Below, piece by piece: positions 43,773 to 52,645 of a stretch of DNA of 64,000 nucleotides. Every line of letters begins with the position of its first letter. Position 1 is the first letter of the stretch. Below the pieces are notes generated by a model. The model had not been told where the DNA came from. It did no database searches and was given only the letters and a program-made list of their open reading frames with translations. Position numbers and translations under genes: made by a program. The stretch comes from Ascoidea tarda (nom. inval.) (taxonomy: Eukaryota > Ascomycota > Saccharomycetes > Ascoideales > Ascoideaceae), in assembly GCA_030560485.1 (NCBI GenBank), contig JAKTTS010000002.1, forward strand, positions 1-64,000, read 5' to 3'.

Positions 43773-45522
43773 TTGAAACGTTTTTCCTGTCTTTATTTTT
43801 TTTTTAGAATCTTTTATTGATTTTTTTTCTTTGCAAATTTTACCAGATTAATAAGGTGATGTTAAATATAAATTTTGAGTGTGGTTTCGATTTTGAATGA
43901 AATTGTGAATATAGCCCTGGAATAATGTTGAGATAATAAAATTAAAATGGATAAAATTAGAAAAAAGTGTGCAAGGAAGAATGTGCAAGGAAAAATGTGC
44001 AAGGAAAAATGAAGAATGGATATAGGAAATGAACAAATATAAAATGAGATAACAGAAAATGGAATAAAAGATGAGATGATATGAAATGTGATAAAGTGAA
44101 TAAAAAACCCAATATAATATAATAAAATTTTTTGATAAAAAATAGAATTAAAAAAAAAAAGATAAATGGAATTTTTATAGGAATGAATGAAATAAAAAAA
44201 AAAAATAAAAAAAAAGGTTAAAAAAATTATGCTATAATTGACTTTCTTAAGAATTAAAATAACAAAAATAAAAATAAAAACAATTGAAATGGTGGACTGT
44301 GATAATTGAGAGTTGAAATTTATTTGAGTATCGAAAATACAACAAATATATTTTCAATATTATTGATGATTTTCAAATGAGTTTAAAAACTTTTAACAAC
44401 TTCTAAAAACAGTTTATAACTTTTAAATCCTTTAACAATTTTTTGGCACTTTTAATTACCAGAATTTTAGGATTTTTAAAGATATTTAACAATAATTATC
44501 AGAAAACGAATTAAGAAAACAAACCTGATGAAAATGAAGCCAATGAGATAAAGTTAGTAAGAGTTGTTTCTAGCCAGAAGATGAGACTTGTGTTATCACT
44601 AATTTCATTGATTGAGAGAAAAACTACTGAAAATGTTGAGGAATTGGATACTGAAATTTTTTTCTTGCTGCTTGAATAATTTTATTGAAACCCTAAATGT
44701 TTCCCTTATGGAATTGGCAAATTCTTGCTTGACAACAAAAATGAAGACACCAGGTTCCAAGCACAGTTTCTGAGAAGTGTCACCAATCAAACAGCATATA
44801 AATAGCTCCAATTCACCTAATTTTCTAGCGATAAAAGGGGAGCTAAGCACAAGCTCGACATACCTTTAAATGTGTTGAAAGGGAGATTTCGATGAGAAAC
44901 GATTTGCCTTTTCGAGAAGCAATCGACAGATAAAGTGGCCTCAGAGCAGAGAATAACAAGAAGAAAGCAGACGATGAACTTGAGGAAAAAACCAAAGCTC
45001 AGAAGCAAAAGAAACAGAAACCACTGGAAATGCTGCACCTTCAACAAAGAAGCAACGAAAGAGAAGAAAAACTCCACAGAAAGAAACAAAAGAAAAAGCA
45101 AAGGAGAAATTCGTCCACTTCACAAAAAAAGAAGCGCTACAGCGCCAAAGTGCGGCTCGGCCAGGCGCGTCGCTTTTTCTCACGCACTGCAACCACGCAG
45201 CCAGTGCTGCGGTGTGTGTACAATATTTGCGTCTCAGACTGCGTGCCCAGGCGTTTGTGCTTGTTTGGTAAGTGTATCCGGTACGCACACTGTCAACGCA
45301 CGCTGCGGCGCCCGCTCGTATTTTGCTTTGCATTGGGTTTACGTCCGCGGGTCTGGCCCAATGCGGTGACGATCTTCGCGAAGCACACGTGCTGCGATAA
45401 AAATATTTTTCTGCTTTTTTTTCACTGCTGAAATTTTTCGATCCAGACAGAAATTATGATAAGATAATAAGTAAATCGTAATAGTAATCCAGAATCACCT
45501 AACGTATCAGATCTGTTCCCCA
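43773..45522. other. Divergent promoter region RFX1-RLP7 with GC-rich island
   Basis: The RFX1-proximal 800 bp is A-rich with repeated GTGCAAGGAAAAAT-like units at 43970-44010. 45.13-45.40 kb is GC-rich (GCGCGTCG, CGCACGCTGCGGCG, CCGCGGG) and borders the RLP7 start. No gene was identified; frames within the island on both strands look artefactual. Confidence 0.5.
45374..45439. promoter_or_regulatory. CTTCGCGAAG palindrome, CACGTG and RRPE-like element upstream of RLP7
   Basis: The palindrome (45374-45383) resembles SBF/E2F-type CGCGAA sites. CACGTG is at 45386-45391. TGAAATTTTTC at 45429-45439 is close to the ribosomal-RNA-processing element. All lie 85-150 bp upstream of the RLP7 ATG. RRPE fits a ribosome-biogenesis gene; the others are motif matches only. 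Confidence 0.35.
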
Positions 45523-46569
45523 ATGTCGCAACAACCCGACTTGTCTTCGAGCTTGAGTCCAGAGATTCTTTTGAAAAAGAGGAAGAATGCCACTGAGTTA
45601 AGGTTTCAAAAACAAAAACTAGCTAAACAAAGACTCCAAAAACAAAAATCACTGAAAAGAATTGAAAAAAAAAACAAGTTCATTAGAGCTGAAACTTTGA
45701 TAGCCAAGCACCAGGAAACGCAAAAGGAAAATAAGAGATTGGCAAGACTAGTTAAGAAAACATTGGCCGCTCAAAAGAAAACAATCAGTCATAAAAACAA
45801 TGGACCCCAAAAAATTTTAACCAAGACCGTCGACATAAATAACAATACTGAAGAAGACAACGAAGAAAAACAAGAACTAGAGCAAGAGCAAGATAATATC
45901 TTAAGTGAAAAAATTGAGGTTTATAATGGTGAACCCAGGTTACTATTTATTATCAGAGTCACTACCCCTCATAATACAAACGTTCAAATACCTTACAAGG
46001 CCAGACAAATCTTACAAGCCTTGAGACTAAAACATTCGAATTTGGGAGTATTTGTGAAACTATCCCCATTGGTGTTGAATTTATTAAAGTTGATAGCTCC
46101 CTATATTGTAGTTGGTGAACCAAATTTGATTACTGTTCGTCAATTGATTCAAAAAAGAGCTGCAATTAAAAAATCATATATTAAATCGGATTCTCCCGTC
46201 AATCTTAATGATAATAATAATGCTAGTAACAACCACAACAATAATGACATTCATATTAAACTTGACCACGATGAGGTGATTTTAAATGATAACCAAATCG
46301 TGGAAGATAACTTGGGCCAATACGATATAATTTGTGTAGAAGACATAATCCATGAGATCTCTTCTTTAAGAACAAATGATAACTTTAAAAAAATCAACCA
46401 GTTTTTAAATCCATTCAAGTTAAACCCTCCAGTTAATGGATGGGGTCCAATTTCAAAATTGAAACGAATTGAATTGAAAAATGAGAAAATTAAAAACAAA
46501 ATTTCCAACTCTGACGATGTTCCATTGATTCAAATTGATATCGATAAGTATATCCAAAATTGTGTTTAA
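45523..46569 (+). CDS. RLP7: Ribosome biogenesis protein Rlp7 (uL30-like)
   Basis: The 348-residue nucleolar assembly factor is homologous to ribosomal protein L7 and is needed for ITS2 processing in 60S assembly. The N-terminus has PEILLKKRKNA followed by a long Lys/Arg/Gln-rich helix, then KNKFIRAETLIAKHQET. The uL30 fold starts at LLFIIRV and includes KARQILQALRLK, GVFVKLSPLVLNLLK, IAPYIVVGEPN and IQKRAAI. The C-terminus has YDIICVEDIIHEI and a conserved FLNPFKLNPPVNGWGP. Colinear with S. cerevisiae Rlp7 (322 residues) plus an Asn-rich insertion near residue 225. ATG at 45523. One CTG codon at 45652 falls in the variable basic helix. It converges with DCC1; the stops are 95 bp apart. Confidence 0.95.
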   Translation: MSQQPDLSSSLSPEILLKKRKNATELRFQKQKLAKQRLQKQKSLKRIEKKNKFIRAETLIAKHQETQKENKRLARLVKKTLAAQKKTISHKNNGPQKILTKTVDINNNTEEDNEEKQELEQEQDNILSEKIEVYNGEPRLLFIIRVTTPHNTNVQIPYKARQILQALRLKHSNLGVFVKLSPLVLNLLKLIAPYIVVGEPNLITVRQLIQKRAAIKKSYIKSDSPVNLNDNNNASNNHNNNDIHIKLDHDEVILNDNQIVEDNLGQYDIICVEDIIHEISSLRTNDNFKKINQFLNPFKLNPPVNGWGPISKLKRIELKNEKIKNKISNSDDVPLIQIDIDKYIQNCV

Positions 46570-46663
46570 AATCATTTGAAATAGCGTAAGTTTAAGTATT
46601 TTAAGTGGAATCTTTCGTTTTTTTTTGTTTTTTTCAATATATAATTATATACTTGGAATTATA

Positions 46664-47785
46664 TTATTTAGATGTAATCACAACCTCTTTATTATTGTTA
46701 ATCATTTTCCTCTTGGCATATTTCATTATAAACTTATCTATTTTCAATTTTTGATTTTTGTTTAAATCAATGACAAATGGAATAAACTCTTCGATTGCCC
46801 ATTGATTTTGAAAATTAAATAGCTGTCTAAACCGCTCATTAATTTTGTTTGATAGTAAATTTTTAGGAAAAAACTGAATTTTATTATAATTTTGGAAATT
46901 GCTCGAATATGGTCTTCCAAAATTCCCATATAGTAACTTCATACTAATTGGAATGGAATAAAACTTAGGGAAAATCGATTTCCATTTAATCAAAAAATCA
47001 TCAATTAAAATCGGTTTTTTAGCGTACAGCTGCAATGCTTTAATACCATACCATTTGGCTATTTTGATTTCATCTAATTTAAATTTATTATCCTGACTGT
47101 TAACGCAATCATTTGTACAAAACTTCATTAAAATCGACCGCACAATATTAATCGGATAGTCTGTTGCCATATCAACTGAATCCACACAATCCATCAAATC
47201 TAGATTATTGAATTGCAAATCATTGGCAATAATCGACGTTATTAAAAGTGTCAAAGTCTCATGCAAAAACTCATTAGATAGTAAGCATGCTATCCCATTA
47301 ATTTCACAACCACCAAGCTCAGCCCAAAGTAAATTAAATTCATTGATGGACAATGGGGTGCTGTCAATTAGTTGATCTAGTGATATATAATTGGTGGGAA
47401 CCTGGCCCTTACCACTATTGGAAAGAAAGGTCAACGAATCATGATAAATTGGTAAATTTGAAACATCGATCGTATTGGTTTTAGGAACACATTCAAAATC
47501 TGAGGTTAGTTTGGAAAACCCAATCAACTTTTTCAACCGGCTGCTGTCCACTGCACTGCATTGAGATTTGCTGAGCAAGACAGTGTTGGAATGTTTTTTA
47601 TTTCTCAACTGATATGTTCGGGAGGAAGAACACAACACAGTCTCCCCTTCTGTGTCTGAGGCCTTAAAGAACAACGAGTCAGATTTGTTCTTTATAATCT
47701 CAATCAACTCGCAGTTGAGCTCCACTGTCCTGATGGAAGCGTCCATCGACAAACAGGCATACACATCTACATTTCTCTTGTCCAT
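46664..47785 (-). CDS. DCC1: Dcc1, subunit of the Ctf18-Dcc1-Ctf8 clamp loader
   Basis: The 373-residue protein functions in sister-chromatid cohesion as part of alternative RFC, which loads or unloads PCNA. Family features: VELNCELIEII, LFFKASDTEGETVLCSSSRTYQLRNKKHSNTVLL (the best-conserved block, spanning residues ~38-70), LDQLIDSTPLSINEF, the WAELGGCEING segment, and a C-terminal winged-helix region ending WAIEEFIPFV. ATG at 47783-47785. A CTG at 47027-47029 lies in ALQxYAKKP. The DCC1-RPL13 intergenic region contains ACGCG cores (near 47915 and 47982), the MCB-type element common in G1/S genes. Confidence 0.9.
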   Translation of the reverse strand: MDKRNVDVYACLSMDASIRTVELNCELIEIIKNKSDSLFFKASDTEGETVLCSSSRTYQLRNKKHSNTVLLSKSQCSAVDSSRLKKLIGFSKLTSDFECVPKTNTIDVSNLPIYHDSLTFLSNSGKGQVPTNYISLDQLIDSTPLSINEFNLLWAELGGCEINGIACLLSNEFLHETLTLLITSIIANDLQFNNLDLMDCVDSVDMATDYPINIVRSILMKFCTNDCVNSQDNKFKLDEIKIAKWYGIKALQLYAKKPILIDDFLIKWKSIFPKFYSIPISMKLLYGNFGRPYSSNFQNYNKIQFFPKNLLSNKINERFRQLFNFQNQWAIEEFIPFVIDLNKNQKLKIDKFIMKYAKRKMINNNKEVVITSK

Positions 47786-47932
47786 ATTGAAAGCAGATGA
47801 CTATTCTCTGGAGTTCTCCACCATCACATCTTATTATATGGTGCTCACTCAACTGGGAAACTGGGACCAGTGCCCAGGGTTGCAGCGCGTTGACGCATTC
47901 ACGCAGCACCCATAAACGCGGCCTGTCAGTTA

Positions 47933-48045
47933 CACGTGTCATACTGTAGGGCTCCAGCTGCGTGATGCTGAAAAGACACAAACCCAGTCACGCGCGATCC
48001 AAACCTTTGCAAAACTGGCTCTGCGTACAAATATTAATCACGTGA
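47933..48045. promoter_or_regulatory. Two CACGTG (Cbf1) sites between DCC1 and RPL13
   Basis: CACGTG lies at 47933-47938 and within TCACGTGA at 48038-48045. The second is the extended Cbf1 consensus, 193-200 bp upstream of the RPL13 ATG and just upstream of a Tbf1-type site. Confidence 0.6.
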
Positions 48046-48071
48046 TATTCTCGAACGGGAAACATCTGCTT

Positions 48072-48079
48072 TTAGGGCT
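48072..48079 (+). promoter_or_regulatory. Tbf1-type site TTAGGGCT in the RPL13 promoter
   Basis: TTAGGGCT is the exact reverse of the Tbf1 consensus ARCCCTAA, 160-166 bp upstream of the RPL13 ATG. Cbf1 plus Tbf1 at ribosomal-protein promoters is the arrangement described in Candida albicans, unlike the Rap1/Fhl1 system of S. cerevisiae. Confidence 0.6.
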
Positions 48080-48237
48080 CGTTCGTGGAAATTTACCTGC
48101 GCTGTCTCAGCACTGGAGCCAGAAACTGCTGAGCAGAGAAAAGTGAATATATTGAAAGTTTTCCTGATCATAGCAGCTGGAAAAGGTATTAGTCAAAGCA
48201 ATTTTACTACTTGGACCAATATAACAAATAATTAAAA

Positions 48238-49739
48238 ATGGGTATGTCTGAATCGTCACAAGCGTTCACCAATTCAGTTTTAATTCAAATATCAAATTGA
48301 AAACTTCTTTTCAATGGCAGTTGTAATCGCACCTCTCAGTCCAGTTGAGTTGGAGAATATGATCCTGATAGAAATTTGTTTGAAATTTGAAATTTTTTAA
48401 TGTATATACAATACAGATCACCACCACAATGAATATAACAATGAAAGTAATTTATTCTTTTCTGGTAAATAACTAGAAAATGATCAGAACTAAATAACAT
48501 TGTCACAATTACTATTGAGTTCATGAGTGAAAAAAACAACTCGACAGTATATTTTTTTTATTTTTTTCGATAAATTGTTAAATGAAAAAAGGGATTATAA
48601 TTGCTGGATAATTTTTGAATATTACAATAACTAAAATATATTACAATAAGAGACTATAAAGTACTAAAAATGTGAAAAGTGTGAAAAGTGTGGAAATTAA
48701 AATACACATGAACTGAATATAATAAAGTGAAAGGAAATATTATTGGTGAATTTTCTGAATAAATTTTAAAAATGGAAATAAAAGTCAAACGTTTACTTTT
48801 TTTTCTCAAAATATCTTTTCAGTGATTTTCTAATTTCATTTATTATTTTTAAAGTGAAAAAGTATAATTTTTTTGAATAATTGATAAGAATTTCAATTAA
48901 AAATTCAATATAAAGATCATTAAAATCGTATATAAATTTTAATTGAATTAAAATTGGAATTAAAACTAAAACTAATATTGGATTGAAAGTTTCTTTGATA
49001 TTGAATTAAACCGATGTTTGAAATATATTATAATATACTGTTTGTATATTCAAGTTTAATTAAAATAAAACAAGCACGTTACTAATTAGTTTTTTTTTAT
49101 TTTATTTTTTTTAATTATTTATTAGCTATTGCAAAAAATAATACTCTTTTAAAAAATCATTTCAAAAAACATTGGCAAGAACGTGTCAAAGTTCACTTTG
49201 ACCAAGCTGGTAAAAAGGTTTCCAGAAGAATCGCTAGAGCCAAAAAAATCGCTGCCGTTGCTCCCAAACCTCTTGATCTTTTAAGACCTATTGTCAGAGC
49301 TCCAACTGTTAAATATAATAGAAAGGTCAGAGCTGGTAGAGGATTTACTTTAGCTGAATTAAAAGCCGCCAGTTTGAACGCTGCTTATGCCAGAACCATT
49401 GGTATTGCTGTTGATCACAGAAGACAAAATAGATCAGTTGAAGGATTTGATATCAATGTACAAAGATTAAAAGATTATAAAGCTAGATTAATTGTTTTCC
49501 CATCCAAGACTTCTAAGGCTGCCAAACCAAGTGTTAGTGCATCTGAAAGTAATTTGGTTAACTTTCCAATTGCTCAAATTGCTACTGATGCTGAAGCCAG
49601 AGCTGTTAAGGTTCCCGAAACTGCTGCTTACAGAACATTAAGAATTGCTAGATCTGATAAGAAATATAAGGGTATTCGTGAGAAACGTGCTAGAGAAAAG
49701 GCTGAAGCTGAAGCCGAAAAGAAATCTAAAAAGAAATAA
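48238..49739 (+). CDS. RPL13: 60S ribosomal protein L13 (eL13), two exons
   Basis: Exon 1 is only ATGG (48238-48241). An 884-nt intron follows (48242-49125, donor GTATGT, branch site TACTAAT at 49080-49086, acceptor TTAG), then exon 2 at 49126-49739. The spliced 205-residue protein reads [20 protein letters not shown], then [69 protein letters not shown], and ends [21 protein letters not shown]. cerevisiae eL13 is 199 residues with the same tiny first exon and a shorter intron. No CTG codon was seen, as expected for a highly expressed gene with CUG avoidance. The donor spans the start-codon junction, so the AUG depends on splicing for its frame. Confidence 0.97.
48242..49125 (+). other. 884-nt RPL13 intron
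   Basis: It is bounded by GTATGT and TTAG with TACTAAT ~40 nt before the acceptor. The content is AT-rich. I looked for C/D boxes (RTGATGA, CTGA) and found no convincing pair, so a hosted snoRNA is not supported. Confidence 0.85.
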
Positions 49740-49953
49740 GTTAAATAATTCTATTTCATTTCATTAGATTAAATTAAATTAAATTAAGTAATTTTATTTT
49801 TCAATAGGTTTCAATAATTCACAAATAATTAAAAAAACTCTAATATCAGCAAACATTTATATATAGTTTAAGGATGAAATAGGAACTTATAATATTATAA
49901 TTATATATGTAAAATTATCTATTTAGAGGGAGAGTTTAATTGATCATTTTGTA

Positions 49954-50790
49954 CTATGAGGTTGAGTTTGTTTGATTTGAATTTGATTGATTTGAATTTG
50001 ATTGATTTGAATTTGATTGATTTGAATTTGATTGATTTGGAGTGTTGTCAGCTGTAGAAGAAGGGAAGGAAGATTCAGATGAAGTGTTATTTTTGTTTTT
50101 ATCTGGATCACTGACGTCTTTGATTTCTACGTCTTTTTCATCGTTTTCATCTTTTGCATCTTTTGAATCTTTTGAATCATCATTATCTTCTTCGATTTCG
50201 TCCTCGTCCTCATCGTCGTCCTCGTCCTCGTCCTCGTCATCTTCATTGTCACTTTCTTCTTTTACGAGTTCGGCAATCTTTTTAGAAAAGTCTAGGTCTA
50301 AATCACACAATTCGGATGGATCATCATCTTTGTTATTGTTTGGATATTGCATCCAGAACAAGTATCTCAGGCCAGAACTTTTGTAAAATAAGGAATAGAC
50401 TCTGCCTGTTTTACAGGATTTGACGTGTTTCCATACAGTGTCGCCTGGAATTAATAGCAAAGCATCATCGTCTTCATTATCGTTATCATCTGAGTTTTCA
50501 TTATTAGCATTAGTATTGGTACTGGTATTGGTGGTATTAGTATTGGTATTAGTATTAGTATTAGTATCGGCATTGGAATTAGGAGTGTTTGGTACATCTC
50601 TTGGAACCCATTTGAAGGAGTACCAATCAGGACTCTCTTCTGAAGAAGATATCAATATTTTGCCCTTTAAAGGATTGGGTTTGCAGTTGTTTGTTTTTTC
50701 ATCGTAGTCCACTTTACCGGCGTTAAAGCTGAAAGACTTGGGTGGTTGATTGGTATTGGGATTGGGATTAGGATTGGGATTAGAGGACAT
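49954..50790 (-). CDS. RPN13: Proteasome ubiquitin receptor Rpn13
   Basis: The 278-residue protein has a Pru (pleckstrin-like ubiquitin receptor) domain, residues ~18-150: FSFNAGKVDYDEKTNNCKPN, KGKILISSSEESPDWYSFKW, LLLIPGDTVWKHVKSCKTGRVY, and the strand ending RYLFWMQ. It binds Rpn2 and ubiquitin on the 19S regulatory particle. A Thr/Asn-Asn repeat (~70-100) is inserted inside the Pru domain. The C-terminus is an acidic run and then NQSNS repeats. The DEUBAD domain of animal Rpn13 is absent, as in yeast. ATG at 50788-50790. A CTG at 50368-50370 sits before the conserved Arg of RYLFW, where orthologues have Glu, Lys or Gln. A weak PACE-like AGTGGCAA lies ~125 bp upstream. Confidence 0.93.
   Translation of the reverse strand: MSSNPNPNPNPNTNQPPKSFSFNAGKVDYDEKTNNCKPNPLKGKILISSSEESPDWYSFKWVPRDVPNTPNSNADTNTNTNTNTNTTNTSTNTNANNENSDDNDNEDDDALLLIPGDTVWKHVKSCKTGRVYSLFYKSSGLRYLFWMQYPNNNKDDDPSELCDLDLDFSKKIAELVKEESDNEDDEDEDEDDDEDEDEIEEDNDDSKDSKDAKDENDEKDVEIKDVSDPDKNKNNTSSESSFPSSTADNTPNQSNSNQSNSNQSNSNQSNSNQTNSTS
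49967..50040 (+). repeat. 15-bp coding minisatellite in RPN13 (about five copies)
   Basis: Head-to-tail TTTGAATTTGATTGA units encode five NQSNS repeats on the minus strand at the extreme C-terminus. The near-perfect array implies recent expansion. Confidence 0.85.
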
Positions 50791-51096
50791 GGTAATTGCA
50801 GGAGGAGGAATTGAGTTGTTTTAAGGAGGAAGCGATTAGAGAAGGGCAGAAGAGCAGTTGGTTTGCGATGAAGGAGTTGGTGGTGACGGATAATTGAAGA
50901 TTGAAGTTGATGATATTGCCACTATTGGGGATTTATAGCGGGTGGAGAAGTGGAAATGGATGTAGTGAGGAAGATTACCCTTCCTTGTGGGATGGAAATG
51001 GAAATGGTATGTGAGATGGAAAATGGGAAATGGGAAATGGGAAGAAGCTGAGAGATGAAAAGAATTGGAATGCCAATTAGTGGATAGTGTATCAAA

Positions 51097-51720
51097 ATGG
51101 AGTTTCCACCGGACAATGTTAAGGACGCAATAGGTGAGATATCGAGAATATTGAAGAAAAAAGAATGGAGGATATCGATATCAGAGGCAGCATGTGGAGG
51201 ATTGATGTCTTCGTACTTGGTTTCGGTCGCTGGAGCATCGAAGTATTTTGACGGCAGTACATTGTTGTATAGTTTGAAGTCGAAATTGAAACTAAGTGGG
51301 TGGATGAAGAACGACATTACAAATTACACTGGGCCTAGTGAAAAAGTGGCGAAAAGGTTAGCAAGAAATTTGCGAATGGAATTGGGATCGACATATGTGT
51401 TGTCAGAGACTGGGTTTGCCGGACCATCGAGCTATGTTCTAGGCGACGGAGACACAAGAGAAACAGAAGAAATGGAGAGAGAGACGAGCAGCAATCAAGG
51501 GCTGTCGGTGGAGATCAATGGAAAGTGCAACGATGGTGCTACAGTGGACAGCAAAGTAGGAACAGTGTACTTTGCAGTGTCTGGGCCCAAGGGAGAACGT
51601 TCAATCATGAAGAAGACAGGACTTTTAGATCGATCAAAGAACATGCAGGACTTTGCCAGGCTCGGGTTGGAGTTTCTCTTGGAGGTGCTCCAGAAAGACT
51701 TGCAAGCAGAGGATATATAG
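51097..51720 (+). CDS. CinA C-terminal-domain protein (nicotinamide-nucleotide amidase family)
   Basis: The 207-residue protein matches the CinA/PncC C-terminal domain: an N-terminal helix, the segment ISEAACGGLMSSYLVSVAGA then SKYFDGSTLLYS, a helix with GPSEKVAKRLARNLR, ETGFAGPSS, and GTVYFAVSGPKG. In bacteria the family removes ammonia from nicotinamide mononucleotide. The usual AESCTGG motif reads SEAACGG here, so catalysis is uncertain. A ~25-residue acidic insertion follows GPSS. No intron. ATG at 51097. It is divergent from RPN13 with ~300 bp between starts. Its purine-rich coding strand differs from nearby C-rich genes. Origin (old eukaryotic versus acquired) cannot be judged from sequence alone. 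Confidence 0.85.
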   Translation: MEFPPDNVKDAIGEISRILKKKEWRISISEAACGGLMSSYLVSVAGASKYFDGSTLLYSLKSKLKLSGWMKNDITNYTGPSEKVAKRLARNLRMELGSTYVLSETGFAGPSSYVLGDGDTRETEEMERETSSNQGLSVEINGKCNDGATVDSKVGTVYFAVSGPKGERSIMKKTGLLDRSKNMQDFARLGLEFLLEVLQKDLQAEDI

Positions 51721-51844
51721 AAGCTCGACGAAATAACTTCGATGCAAGCCTATAATTGGAGATCAGCAATGGGTCTCTTCGAGGTCTGATCCAGCGCACA
51801 TTGGCCAATCAGAGCAAGTCGCAAAAACGCAAAAAACAAAAAAA

Positions 51845-51917
51845 TGGACGAGTTGGGAATTGAACCCAAGACCTTCTGCACGCTAAGCAGACGCGCTACC
51901 AACTGCGCTACACGCCC
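51845..51917 (-). tRNA. tRNA-Ala(AGC)
   Basis: The reverse strand reads GGGCGTG acceptor, D arm GCGCAGTTGGTAGCGC, anticodon arm TCTGC-TTAGCGT-GCAGA with anticodon AGC, T arm TTGGGTTCAATTCCCAA, then CTCGTCC and discriminator A. No intron. The G3:U70 pair is the AlaRS identity element. The U6:U67 mismatch also occurs in S. cerevisiae tRNA-Ala. Confidence 0.97.
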
Positions 51918-52110
51918 GGATCCCGCTTCTCTATCTCCTTCAGAAGTTGTCCAGTGTTAGGACGCACGACGCGACACGCTTTCTGCACCACAGCGCAGCA
52001 TTTAGTTGCACTTGCAAGGGGCTGTGGCTGCACTTTTCTCGCGGTAGTTTGGAAAATGTGCCACGGGCGGAGGGGTGGTGTTTTGGAAAGCTGTGGAAGT
52101 GCTGCCTCTG

Positions 52111-52176
52111 CTTCTTCTGCTGCCTCTGCTTCTTCTTCTGCTTCTTCTTCTGCTTCTTCTTCTGCTTCTTCTTCTC
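52111..52176 (+). repeat. CT-rich (CTTCTTCTTCTG)n microsatellite upstream of DCK1
   Basis: Four to five near-perfect 12-bp units lie in the pyrimidine-rich 5' flank of DCK1, about 470 bp before its ATG. The 730 bp between the tRNA and DCK1 holds no other gene. Confidence 0.85.
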
Positions 52177-52645
52177 TTCCACCTTCACTCCCACCATCTG
52201 CTTCCTCTCAGTGCTCCAGAACCTGCCTTCGAGTCTCGAAGCGATTCTGAAACACTCGTCCACTTTGTCACATTTGCCAATTTCTGCCTCTTCTGTCTGT
52301 TGCACTTCTGCCTCTAACCTCCAACTCTAACAATAGTAATAACTGTAATTATAAATTTTATCAGGATACTGCTCTCAACTGTTGATCTCCAACTGTTATT
52401 CGTCCTCAGTCGATTTTTGTTTCATTTCTCGTTTTTATTCTCTTTGCCTGCCCTCCACTGTTTTTTCACCTTCCACTACCTTGTCCTTATCGATATCCTC
52501 TATCCTCGATCCTATTTCCAATCTCAATATCCTAATCTCAATATCCGTTTTTTAGCAACCATTCATCACCTTTACCACTGATACCTGACTTGTCAATCTC
52601 ACCCATCCTCATCACCTCAACAACACTACAATCCCTCCCCTAATA

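Noticed and set aside
44935-45431. Frames of 130-144 codons on both strands upstream of RLP7
   Set aside because: Lys/Arg/Ser- or Phe/Leu-biased composition, no family resemblance, and they overlap the RLP7 promoter motifs.
48242-49125. Possible intronic C/D snoRNA in RPL13
   Set aside because: Only isolated near-C-box and CTGA strings; no paired C and D boxes with a terminal stem.
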